The notes below the pieces were generated by a model that ran no database searches, had not been told where the DNA came from, and worked only from the letters and a program-made list of their open reading frames with translations. The position numbers and the translations under genes are program-made. DNA of 64,000 nt, taken from assembly GCA_029721515.1 (NCBI GenBank), contig CM056563.1, positions 14,960,454 through 15,024,453 of the forward strand. Reading direction: 5' to 3'. The DNA is from Synanceia verrucosa (taxonomy: Eukaryota > Chordata > Actinopteri > Perciformes > Synanceiidae). Of the stretch, positions 22,476 through 32,890 are shown piece after piece; the first letter of the stretch is position 1; each line of letters opens with the position of its first letter.

Positions 22476-25168
22476 AAGACTATTATTAGGAATAAAGGAA
22501 ATTAGCTTCAGGTTTGTAAATGCCACATATTCAACTTTTATAAGTACTCAAAATGTAAATGTGTGAGAGATAAAACTCTAAAAGTTTACTTTTTGTGTTT
22601 TGAAACTGCCTTTAAGCATACGTTACTGTATTTATCCAAATCAGAATATGTGACACGGACGCTATTATTGTATTGCATAGACCTTGCGTGCTTTAAATGT
22701 CTGAAAACATCATCTGTCATGGAATAAACCAGATATAATTTGATTAGATCTGGATCAGGTGTTGCGTACAGTAGATCGGTCCAGAGCACAGTGACAGCTG
22801 ACGTAGACAGTTCAGGCAACCGGCTTCTGTTCCCCTTGTTGGATAAAGGTGGGCTCATTTTCAAAGGACGTGATCCAGAGATGCTCTCACTTTTCTCCAG
22901 GTAAGAGGGAGGTGGAAGTTGTGTAAAGCGCCCTGATTCAACCTACAAATCAACAGCTGTGTACAGTTTTTGTTAAAACTGTCAGAGAGATATTAATGTG
23001 TTCATATGTACGGTATGTCTGTCTGTTTATTCAACAGATTTGTTCCATGATGCATTTTACATTCAATGAAAACACCTCTTAAATTATTGCTTTCTACAGC
23101 ATGGCAGCTACAGACAGCATGGTTGAGGTTAGAGAAAGATATGCATGTAGTTAAAGCAAATCAAGTCACAACAACACTTGGTTAAGATTAGGAAGAGACA
23201 CTAATGTTATGTTTCATAAAAAGGTAACTGATTATAGCTCATAAATTGGACAGCTAAGTGATTCTTTACACTATTCCAAATAGGTTGTTAGACATGGTGG
23301 TGTTAGAGCAGACTGCATCAGATTGAGAGGTTGAATCCATCTGTAATCTGACTGTTAAGGGCAATGGATATATGACTGAGCTATTGGATTGCATTAGACT
23401 TGACATTAGAATGTAGTTCTGCTACTTAAAATAACTTGGATTTTTCATATTTTGTCCTTTCTCTTTGAATACTTTTTGTTAATATTTGGACAATTTTGCC
23501 TCTTTGAGACTTCAGGAAATTTTTTTTTATTTTAACATCACAAGGCACAGCCTATGCATACAAGAACTATCAACACATTCAGACAAATAATGAGTTTAAG
23601 ACCTGTATAATTACTGATACTAACAGTACTTGAAAAGAAAATGTACAATATCAGCGACTCTAAAATACCAAAAGAAAAAGAATACACACACACGGCCAAT
23701 TGCTTTGTTTTGAGCAATATTCATTTTATATTTCTTTTCGAAGGAGTGGGTTAGTGTATCCCCAATTTCAACTTTTTTTTTTTTTAAATACCATCATTGC
23801 CATTGAGGACTGTGATAATTAACTTTTATCCCATCTGCACTGGATTGAAAGGTACTCCTGTTGAGATGAGCACCTCCACAATGTTCAGCTATAGACGGGC
23901 GTCAGCATGTGATGAATCATGTGTTTGTGTATGATAGTGTGTGTGCGTGTGTTTCAGCATGTCTCTGCCTGAGGTAGAATCGAGGGAATGACAGTTTAGC
24001 TTGAAAATTAAATCAGTTTACTGTAGCCGTCGACATTTGAGCTTATTCTGCATAATGGTGTGGAAATAGTTCAGTGTGAGTAATTTCAGCAGAGCCTGGC
24101 AGGTCTACTCAACGAGCACTCGTCCACAGTACATTGACACATCTCGCCCGGGTTAATGAAACCACTCGCACACAGACAGAGGACGAGTGATTCACATATT
24201 GCTGATGAATGTTATTGTCGGCAAGAGTTCAATTGCTGCTTCTAAAATATGAGATTCTGACAAAGGCCTTTGACACCAGCTGGTGTGTTATGCTTGACAT
24301 GCTATTAACACCCACCCTTTACCCGCTGACTACTTCTCTGTTCCCCCCTGTGTTTTATCTGCTTTCTCTCCCTTGGTCCTCAGACTTGCCCTTAGTCCAT
24401 TACGTCTAATATAAATTACTCCAAAACGGTTAATCAAATAGCTGGTAAGGTTACAAAAACAAGCATAAAGCACCGTCTGAGTGTCCTGCCATTTTAGAAT
24501 TAGCCATCGGTGGGCAATTCACTCAAACAAAATGCACTAATTGAGTTGTATGTTAAAGACAGATAGACCACCAGAACTTTGACCTTGGCAACTGAAGGGA
24601 CAGAGAGAGGAAAACAAAGTGCCTCATCCCACCACATTCACCCATCTCCCTTGGTTGTCATGGTGATTAATAGAGATCGAAAGTTCACAGTGGAGTCCAA
24701 ACGTTGTGATTAGAAGAGATTACATCTATCACGCACATACACACAAACTAGACAGAGGTGACCTGAACATGGGCCTGGTCATATCTCTTCTCAGATAAAC
24801 ACAGAGATTCAGGTCGTCAATCGAGCATTGACAACAGCAGCAGCCGCACTGAGGGGTCAGTGTCATGCTTATGGATTATACAGGAGCTCTGCAAACTTTA
24901 CAGCCCGACGCCACACAACGGTGTGTCAACCCCAACACAAGGTTAGAGTTTTCTTCTCTAAAACATCAACTTTTAGGCCTGGCTGTCTTATATAAAGTCA
25001 CACTTCTCAAATGAAAAATCAAAAAGAGCAAAGAAGAAGAAGACTCTTTTTTTGATTTACCTCGAGCTAGATGACCGAGGACCTACACAGACAGTCAAAT
25101 GAAATAATAATAAAAGAACTGGAACACACAGAAGGAGAGGTTTGAGCTGTTTTCTATGCAGTGAAGAT
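22476..25168. other. No gene seen
   Basis: About 2.7 kb without supported features. The 92-codon minus-strand frame at 22,586-22,864 has no recognisable domain. Confidence 0.5.
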
Positions 25169-25660
25169 TAGAGGTGGGAAAAATATTGATTTGGCAATAT
25201 ATTGCGATCATTTTTCTTCTGATGAAATATGTATTAATATTGATCTAAATCGATCGATCGAGGCAGTTGAAGAAGTAGACAGTTAAAAAGCAGAAGTGGG
25301 TATGACAGCAGAGGCAAAACCTGAAACCACATCACATTTCAAAGCTGACGTTTGGAGGCTGTTTGGCTTTCTAAATAGATCATCTGAATTACATTGTTTT
25401 TTTTACTCAGATTGTCCAATGGATTATCACTGTCATCTGATGTACATATTTACAATTTGTATTTTAAACTGCATTTTTAAATTCTCAGTAAACTATGTAG
25501 AATATCAAAATATCACTATATCGCAATAATGTATCGTATTATGACTTAAGTGTTGTGATCATATCGTATCATATTGTGAAACCGCCATACCACACTGATT
25601 GGGTGCTTTATCACCGCGGTAATAAAAAATCCATACCATCACAGCCCTATTCCACACAGG
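25169..25660 (+). mobile_element. Composite hAT-like MITE remnants
   Basis: The left part starts TAGAGGTGGGAAAAATATTG with TTTGGCAATATATTGCGATC and continues to AATATCACTATATCGCAATA and ATCGTATCATATTGTGAAAC. The right part has CACCGCGGTAATAAAAAATC and ends CCATACCATCACAGCCCTA, the inverted form of a TAGGGCTGTGATGG-type end. The two ends do not match each other and their flanks do not match, so at least two old elements seem joined. Confidence 0.5.
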
Positions 25661-25689
25661 TGAGTATTTGATGCTAAAGATTATTCTAC

Positions 25690-26052
25690 TATTTACTCCT
25701 AAAATCAAAGTGACTTATGCCAGCATTTTTGCCCATTTGAGTCATCTTTAAAGACCCACAGAATATTTTGTACTACGACTCTGAAAACACAAAATAGCTA
25801 AAATGAAAAAAGAGACTCTATATTTCATCATAGAGAAACCATTTGCTTGCACCTTGTTCCATTCTTGTTCTAACCACTTTTTTTTTCCCAGGTACCGATT
25901 GTTTTGCTTTCTGATAAGTGTCCACTTCCTGCTTCAATCTTTGTGACTTACACAGTCTCTTTATGTTCTGACTATGCATCTCACATGCCCCAAAAATCAT
26001 GAGAACACCCCCTTGTGCCAGCCCCCAACAAATTATTTTGACATACCGTATA
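25690..26052 (+). repeat. Interspersed repeat, left part, split by Tc1-like insertion
   Basis: GCATTTTTGCCCATTTGAGT, CCCACAGAATATTTTGTACT and AAAAGAGACTCTATATTTCA are shared with 36,780-36,935. The copy is cut at a TA dinucleotide by the element at 26,055-26,806. ATTTTGACATA before the insert and GTCAATGACACTCAAGC after it correspond to ATTTTGACATCATTTAAAAT and GCTTGAGTGCCACTGAC at 37,070-37,110. Confidence 0.65.
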
Positions 26053-26054
26053 TA

Positions 26055-26806
26055 CTCAACAACAAAAGAAACGCAAGTTGATAGAGTGAATTCTAGTTGT
26101 TGCCGTTTGTCTCAGCAGCAATGTGAAAATGCTTGTTTGGACAAAAGGTTTGCGCATGAATGGTAACGTGCCAAAAATGCAATAAGTGCATGTTGTGATG
26201 CTGTATTCCAGTGGCCGGAGGTGTGGTCAACCCAGATGACTAGAGCACTGGCGTATGGAAATGGGATCGGCACTTTTGTCTACCCAACCTGCATAAAATG
26301 GGAAAAAATCTTTTCTCTAAGTGCTGTAATGATGCCACGACTGACGCAGAGTGCTGGAATGAGTGTGCGAGATATTGCAAGGGCAATGAACGTTCACAAA
26401 TCAACAGTTAGTCTCAGAACCAGATTCCATTCCACGAACAGCACTTCAGATCGTCCACGCGGCAGCAGACCACGTGTGACGACCAACATTCAGGATCGCC
26501 ATATCCGTCTTCGCCATCTCAGAGACCGAACACTTCCCACCACCATCACTGCTGTTGAGACACCTGGACATCACCAAGCCCATATCAGTGCTCAGAGAGG
26601 CTGAACTACGTGCACACAGGTCAAATTTTGGTCTACCGTTAACTCGAATATGCCTTTTTTGAATAAATTTGAAATCTAGACAGTGTTCTTTTGTGCATTT
26701 GTTGAAAGGATGTGATAAACCAAATGCTTACTCACATTTAACACCTTTATAGGTAGTTTGGGGCCGCTTAAAAAATAAAAAAACTTGCGTTTCTTTTGTT
26801 GCTGAG
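26055..26806 (+). mobile_element. Internally deleted Tc1/mariner-like element
   Basis: The left end CTCAACAACAAAAGAAACGC and the right end (reverse complement CTCAGCAACAAAAGAAACGC) are inverted copies, one mismatch in 20, flanked by TA (26053-26054 and 26807-26808). A TA target is diagnostic of the Tc1/mariner superfamily. At 752 bases it is about half a normal Tc1, and only the N-terminal transposase region remains. Confidence 0.85.
26329..26604 (+). pseudogene. Tc1-like transposase, N-terminal remnant
   Basis: The frame from MMPRLTQSAGMSVRDIARAM contains a paired-type helix-turn-helix (MSVRDIARAMNVHKSTVS) and a basic GRPR-type segment (DRPRGSRPRVTTNIQDRHIR), as in Tc1 DNA-binding domains. 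It reads to HISAQRG and stops. The next bases still read LREAELRAHRSNFG in another frame, so a deletion joined distant parts. The catalytic DDE domain is absent. The gene cannot be functional. Confidence 0.8.
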
Positions 26807-26808
26807 TA

Positions 26809-26890
26809 TATATACGTCAATGACACTCAAGCATTGAATTTTAAATCATGTATATCTACAGTTCAATGACACTCAAAAGTCCATAGCATT
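26809..26890 (+). repeat. Interspersed repeat, right part, after the Tc1-like insertion
   Basis: GTCAATGACACTCAAGCATT and TTCAATGACACTCAAAAGTC continue the repeat interrupted at 26,052. Confidence 0.5.
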
Positions 26891-27689
26891 TAAAGCTGAT
26901 CAATAAGCATTTTAACAACAATCACTTCCTCTTACATAGGTCTGTGTGGGTTTTTTTCTTGAGTGTTAACAAAGCCATTTTCCCTGTTCCTGCATCTATA
27001 GTATGTATGTGTGTTTTAAATGATTTAGACTGCATATATTAACAGGTGCAGCACTGTACAGGGAAATTCAGAATAAAACATGATAAATCTCAGCTCATTC
27101 AAGGTTAATCTCTCTGAGGTGCATAAGATCCATATATATCTCCACCATAATGAGCCATCAGCTGCCGGGCTCTGCAGACAAGAGCCGGAATGTAGATTCA
27201 CTCTCAGAGCCAACAATGCGTGTGTGTGTGTGTGTGTGTCCGTGTGCATCTTGATTACATTTAGAAAGTGTAGTTCAGTTTATTTTAGACATTGACATCC
27301 ACAAAACTAAGTGAAACGGAAAGTGACAAATTGGATGACAAAGGGAACATAAAGGATGACAAAACAGATGAGGGTGCACTATAATAAAAAATAAGTCTGA
27401 TGTGCACACAGAGTGGATAAAGAAAATGTTTTTAAAAAGACAAGAAGAGGGAAAAAAAAGTGGGTTCACGCTTTGGTTCTCTGAAAGAAGAGGGAGAGGC
27501 GGAAACACTAATTAAGGATAAGAGACTCTCTGTCTCTCTCCTTTCTTTTGTGTGCCTCAGCAACTTTTACAGCACTTCTTTTTTTCCCCCTCCTTCCTTT
27601 TTTCTCGTTTACTGCAGTGGCAAGCACATTCCCCCTCTCTCTGTTCAGTGCCTGCAGCACTGGAGAGTGCTATACAGCCTCCTCTCAGG

Positions 27690-27730
<41 letters not shown>

Positions 27731-29777
27731 ATACAGAAATGCGCACATGAAACACATTAGCATTTGTAACTTCTGCGTGTTGGGGTGCAGATAAACATGC
27801 GTATGCTTAATCATGTGATAACACAAAAAGAAATACACACAAATATTGTGTCACGACGCACCCTGTTGGGCAACAGCAGGGGGTGCAGAACTCAAAAGAT
27901 GATGCGATTCCTTCTCCAATCTCTGCTAATGTTTGTGTACCCACAGAGAATTAAAGGAAAAAGAGAGAAGCCGTGGGACGGAGGAGAAAGTGAAGTAGAT
28001 AAGAAGAAAAAAAAAGATGTGGTTAAGAGAGGGTGAGGAGAAATCAGAGAGGAAGAGGCAGCCGAGGAGGTATGGAGGTGAGATGGTGGCAAAAAAAACA
28101 GATGAGGGGGAAAAAAGGAGGGAGGGAGTTAGGCAAGGACAAGAGATAGATGAGATAGAGAGATGCCGTGGATGTCTTAGCTAGGAGACTATTAGCATTC
28201 ACACCCTGACGCCTCCCCCTCATTCTCCCATCGCACCCTCTATCTTGTCCATCAGTTTCCATCTGAGCCTTTAGGGTGAAAGATTCACTTACACACAGGC
28301 GTGCACACACAAACACACACTGTATAACGCACACTCATTTTGTCAGGGAAATTCTCCTCACGTAATTTCCTAAACAGTTTTTTTTTTCACACTGTTTCTC
28401 TTTGCTGGCTGATTGTCAACAACAGTGGCTGCTCAGCTGATGCGAGGATGGTCCTCACAACTGACCTCTTTTCTTACTTCCAGGACATTTTCATCACTGA
28501 ATCATAAATCTCTCAGAGGCCTGCTGATGAGATGTTATGAAATACTCTGTGTCCTCTTCTTCTCACATCCGAGATCTCTCACCACACCTCAGAGTAATAG
28601 CATGGGAGAGGAAGAGGATGCACGCTCACGCACACACATGTAGTGGAATGAGATGATGGACAAAGTGAATGATCAGAGCGTCAATGTACTGCTCCCCTTT
28701 AGATAGATGGAAGGATGGATGAGCAGACAGAATACAATATAACAGAACAGAACCTCCCCTCCTTGACACCATTTCGTGCACTTGTGTTTTTCTTTTGCTT
28801 CAGTGAACACTTAGCTCTGCCTGGATAGAAGAACACTCCGCTTGTTCTAATCTGAGGCACAAAGAAACCCAGACGCAGTCTATTGTGCGACTTGTTTATA
28901 GTAATTATACTGACATCTAAAAATGGAAGCTGTGATGGCAGGTCGATGAATACCCAGCACCTCTGCGCTTACTATTGTGATAACAGCTCAGAGACAATAC
29001 ATTTTTTTCCCCCCCGCATCAACAGAAGATGATCCCTTTAGATGATTGCAGCTGTCCCATGAGCAAAGGGTCAAAGGTTCGCTCCTGAAAGAAACGTTAA
29101 TTATCATGCCGTGGTCTCCTTCAGTAAGTCTTAGCTTTAATGCGATGTAGCCTTTAACAGCTACTTAAACATGACAAAGCAACCTCAGTTTCAGGTTCAA
29201 CTGAGTACTAAACTAAAACAATGTCCAGAAATGTCCACTGTTCTCAAAACCTGATTTTATAGACGGCCATCACATCTGACACCAGTGATTGTCCTTAAAC
29301 AGAGACATTATATGTGACATACGTGGCCAACGACAGCATCAGTCTTAATCATAAAGTCTGTCATTCCCTGATCTTAACCATGGTCTTGACTACCATAACA
29401 TTAACAAAATCGTAGGTAACTAATCTACCCTGTTGTTTTATGTCTAAACCTTATTAAGTACAGTACATATTGCATGTATCCCTGTAGTGCCTGCAGACAC
29501 AAACATACAGAGTAGTGCTCTCTGGTGTAGATAATGTTAAGTTGATCTCTGTCTCTTTGTGTAATTACCCTTAAACATACAGTATCAGACAGTCACGATT
29601 CACGATAGTTTTAAATTTATGACCAAACAGTGTAAACTTGTGGGAATTAATTTGAATCATCTACAAAATGTGCCAGCATGTTTCATGATGTTATTCTGTG
29701 CCAATAATGTATGTATGACACACACACAACAAATCGTCACATTCGTTTGTCTTAGGTATGATGATGATGACATATGA
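26891..29777. other. No gene seen; microsatellites at 27220-27239 and 27692-27728
   Basis: Contains a (TG)n tract, a longer (CA)n tract and purine-rich sequence around 27,940-28,130. TGTCACGACGCACCCTGTTG at about 27,849 with a small hairpin (GCACCCTGTTG / CAACAGCAGGGGGTGC) may be a repeat fragment. No gene is supported. Confidence 0.5.
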
Positions 29778-29785
29778 TCACATAC

Positions 29786-30610
29786 TAGGGCTTTAACTCA
29801 AATATAATTCAAATATTTTCAAAAATAAAGATATGTGAATGAATATTAGGCATCCCTTAATATTCAAACCTGATATGGGCATTATTTTTTGTAAATGTGT
29901 TTATTTGTTAAACATGGTTTTCAGTTTAGATTCCGTGGCTTTTTCTCGCCTGGTGATGTTGTGAATCGTGGGCTCATTAGCAAGGCTATTATTGGTCATC
30001 TGGGCTCCTGTAGGTGACGTTAGTGTCCTGGTTAGAGCCTATTTTGCATATCAGAACAATGACCACGACAATGCCTACAACAACTACACCTGAGGTGTTT
30101 GAAATCTACACTCCAGACCATCTGAAAAGCAACATGTGGCGCTACTTTGGGTTCCCGAAGGAACAGGGAAAAATCACGACTAAGGACAAAGTGATATGTA
30201 AAATATGCAGGACAGAACTCACGTACCACATGACAACCAGCAACCAGAGAGCCCACCTGTCAACACTACATCCTGGTAAGCTGGAAGAGAGCGAGGGGGA
30301 GGGATCGGGGGCAAGGCAGGCCAGAATCGGCTCTGTGCTTTCTCCTTCACGAGGTCTCCCGTATGCCCGTCCAAACAGAGCGACGGATTTGCTGACACTG
30401 TTCGTTTGCAAAGATATGAGGCCAATTAATGTGATATATGGGAGCGGGTTTCAAGCTTTCATCCAAGAACCAGTTTGATGCCAATATAGGTCTTACTGAA
30501 GGCATCTGATGGTCAAAATATTATTAATGAATATCCAAATGTATTTGAACATTAATATTAATAAACAAACAAACTTTGAATATGATTTTTGGCCAAGTGT
30601 CAAACGCCTA
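29786..30610 (+). mobile_element. hAT element, internally deleted, with imperfect 8-bp target duplication
   Basis: The left end is TAGGGCTTTAACTC and the reverse complement of the right end is TAGGCGTTTGACAC. The flanks are TCACATAC (29778-29785) and TCACAAAC (30611-30618), seven of eight identical, as expected for hAT target duplications. Inside lies one open frame for a BED zinc finger; the catalytic hAT domain is missing. At 825 bases it is a non-autonomous derivative. Confidence 0.8.
30059..30478 (+). pseudogene. hAT transposase N-terminus with BED zinc finger, truncated
   Basis: From MTTTMPTTTTPEVFEIYTPD the frame reads a BED domain: NMWRYFGF aromatic lead, VICKICRTEL (C-x2-C) and NQRAHLSTLHP (H-x4-H). 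It goes on through an acidic linker to FVCKDMRPINVIYGSGFQAF, which resembles the start of the ZBED/hAT transposase body, then ends at FIQEPV. BED fingers bind transposon ends. The frame has no stop or shift up to the truncation, so a small DNA-binding peptide is still encodable. I choose ATG 30059 because the residues before it are not BED-like. Whether it is transcribed is unknown. Confidence 0.75.
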
Positions 30611-30722
30611 TCACAAACACACAAACCTCTGAGACATGTTTGCAGCTGATGAATTGAATAATCATATCAGTGTAATTAACGAGGAGTAATAACAGTGTTA
30701 ATAACAGCATTACAAATTCATT

Positions 30723-30820
30723 TGATTAGAAAGGAGAAGAAAAGAGAGGAGAGGAGGCAAGGTGAGGAGAGGAGAGGAGAGGAAAAGAGGAGAGGAGATG
30801 AGAAGAGGAGATACATACGG
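30723..30820. repeat. Purine-rich GGAGA tract
   Basis: About 100 bases almost entirely A and G on the plus strand, rich in GAGGAGAGGAGAGG. Such tracts can form triplex or other unusual DNA. Confidence 0.8.
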
Positions 30821-30907
30821 GGAGCCTAAAAAGGCTGTAAATGAAAAGGTTAGAGAGAGCAAGTCTGAGGAGAAATCAATAGACTGAATAGTGACAAACA
30901 CACATGC

Positions 30908-30917
30908 ACACGCACGC

Positions 30918-30954
<37 letters not shown>
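30908..30954. repeat. (CA)n microsatellite
   Basis: CGCACGCACACG lead followed by a pure CA run. Confidence 0.95.
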
Positions 30955-30955
<1 letters not shown>

Positions 30956-32330
30956 GGTCAAGTGCATTCTGTAATGGATCATCCAGGAGCTCACAGGGGA
31001 CTGTTAAAAGTTAAGGGGGAACATGTGTTGTAGCTCTGTGTGTGTGTGCCACTATAAAACATAAATACTGCTGTGATTACAAATCTTCCTCTCATTCTTC
31101 TTTTTTCCCCCTTTGGCCTTGCCATCCTTCTATCCTTTCTCTCCTCTCTACTCTTACTGCTTTTTCCTCCTTTCATCATCACACATGCTCGTATACTGAA
31201 TTTCTTTATGTGTTTCTGTCCTTTCCTCCCATCTCTAAATCATTTCAAAGCTGTGGCTACATAAAAAAAAAAAAAATCTGGTTAACTATTTACACATGGC
31301 CTTGTCTTAACCTGAATACCTAATATCTTCCACATATTGATATATATTATTGATCAGGAGCATCATATTCTGCATTTCCATACTACAGGTTACATTAACC
31401 TTCCATACATTACATCATGCATGCTTTCAGTGTTTTCTCGTATTCACAGGTGTAGTTCAACACACTGGTCCTCAGTCATTCTACAACTAGCTGGCATTAT
31501 TCCACGTGCTCCCATGACAGTAGAGGAAGTGTGTGAATCTCAGAGTGCATGCTTAATGCATAAGTATGTGTCCATAACATTGTATGGTTACTCATAAATT
31601 TCAAATAGGTGCAGAAGCTTCTTTTGGCATGGGACCTAAGAAACATTTTATAAAATGCATACATGCAATATTCTGTGAATACACCAACAAACAGAGAGAA
31701 TATGTGATGGAAATAAAAAAAAGTTAAACTCAAAAACTGAAGTGTCATTACTTTCTTCACGTTTTTTATAAAATGTCCCCCAATACGCCAATCTTGTTAC
31801 CGTTAACGACAGGATCTTTTGTGTAATATTTGTCAGAAAAATCAGCATCAACATCTCCCTACCTGCAGAGTGATTTCAGCAGAATCCTACAAGCTCGAGG
31901 ATTTTGCATTGCTTCAGGGGATCTGGGCCAAAATACTGTATGTCTATATATGGTAAGAGCTGCTGTTGCAATTTCGAGACCAGGACCTCTCTATCTGCCA
32001 AGTACAATAAATACACAGGAATGTGTGTTGACATTGCTGCAGGAAAAGAAATGACAACTTACACTGACGTTTCCGACATATCGTATGGGAACAACAGCAC
32101 TTAGTGTCCAGTGGATGGGAACAGCAGACTATAAATATCACCCTACATTTTCACATTTAATATGCCGTCAAAATGTGCATTCATTCAGCGTGGCAAAGGT
32201 GGCAGCTGTACCAGAACGACCTTTAGGTAAAAGACAAGTTGACGAACAAATATGCTCCATTTTGATGACATCTAGCTCTTTGTACTACGAAGGAAAAGAC
32301 TGAATTACTGTAAAGTGCTTCATGTAAAAG
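30955..32330. other. No gene seen
   Basis: AT-rich sequence with pyrimidine tracts (31,085-31,180) and an A-run at 31,262. Small frames have no domains. Confidence 0.5.
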
Positions 32331-32338
32331 CATCTCAC

Positions 32339-32882
32339 TAAACATGGACCAAACGATCAGCCGGCCAATCGACTGGTCTCGATTTCCTTAATTGAGAGGG
32401 ATCGGCGATCGGCCGACCATAACATATACAACCGATCTTTTCCACCAATCTCATCTATGTCCGTCAACTGCGTGGGAAAAAAACCGTTACCTGGAGCATG
32501 ATCAACCAAGCATGTTGTGTGTTTGGTGGTATTACACAGTAAAAGAAAACGAGCAAAGGTTCACAATCTGTAGTCTGTGTAAGACCAAAACAAGTCGTGG
32601 TGGGGCCGCAAACGTTTAATACAACAAACCTCATTCGCAATTTCAGAAACCACCACCCAGTGGAGTATGCCGCATTTGAGGCTAGCGATCAAGCTAAAGC
32701 TAACGCTAACGCTAGCAGGAGCAAAGAGCCAGGCAGTGGCCCGCTGTTAGAGCATATGAGCACTGCAAAGAACAAAGCAACTACGGGAAAAAAAAGATCG
32801 GAATTGGCCAAAATCTATACCGCCAGGTGAGGCCTTTTAATGATCAGTGATCAACGAGAAAATTGTAATCGGTGCACCCCTA
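32339..32882 (+). mobile_element. hAT element, deleted, with imperfect 8-bp target duplication
   Basis: The right end reads ATCGGTGCACCCCTA, the inverse of TAGGGGTGCACCGAT. The left end TAAACATGGACCAAACGAT is a decayed version. Flanks CATCTCAC (32331-32338) and CATCTTAC (32883-32890) agree at seven of eight bases. The sub-terminal GATCAGCCGGCCAATCGAC and GATCGGCGATCGGCCGACC words are typical of this hAT type. It carries a frameshifted BED finger and no catalytic domain. Confidence 0.7.
32500..32830 (+). pseudogene. hAT BED-finger coding remnant, frameshifted
   Basis: One frame gives MLCVWWYYTVKENEQRFTIC then SLCKTKTSRGGAA, the first half of a BED finger (C-x2-C). A second frame from about 32,600 gives FNTTNLIRNFRNHHPVEYAA, the second half with the His pair, followed by SELAKIYTA. 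A shift near 32,600-32,620 separates the zinc-binding halves, so the domain cannot be made. Confidence 0.75.
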
Positions 32883-32890
32883 CATCTTAC

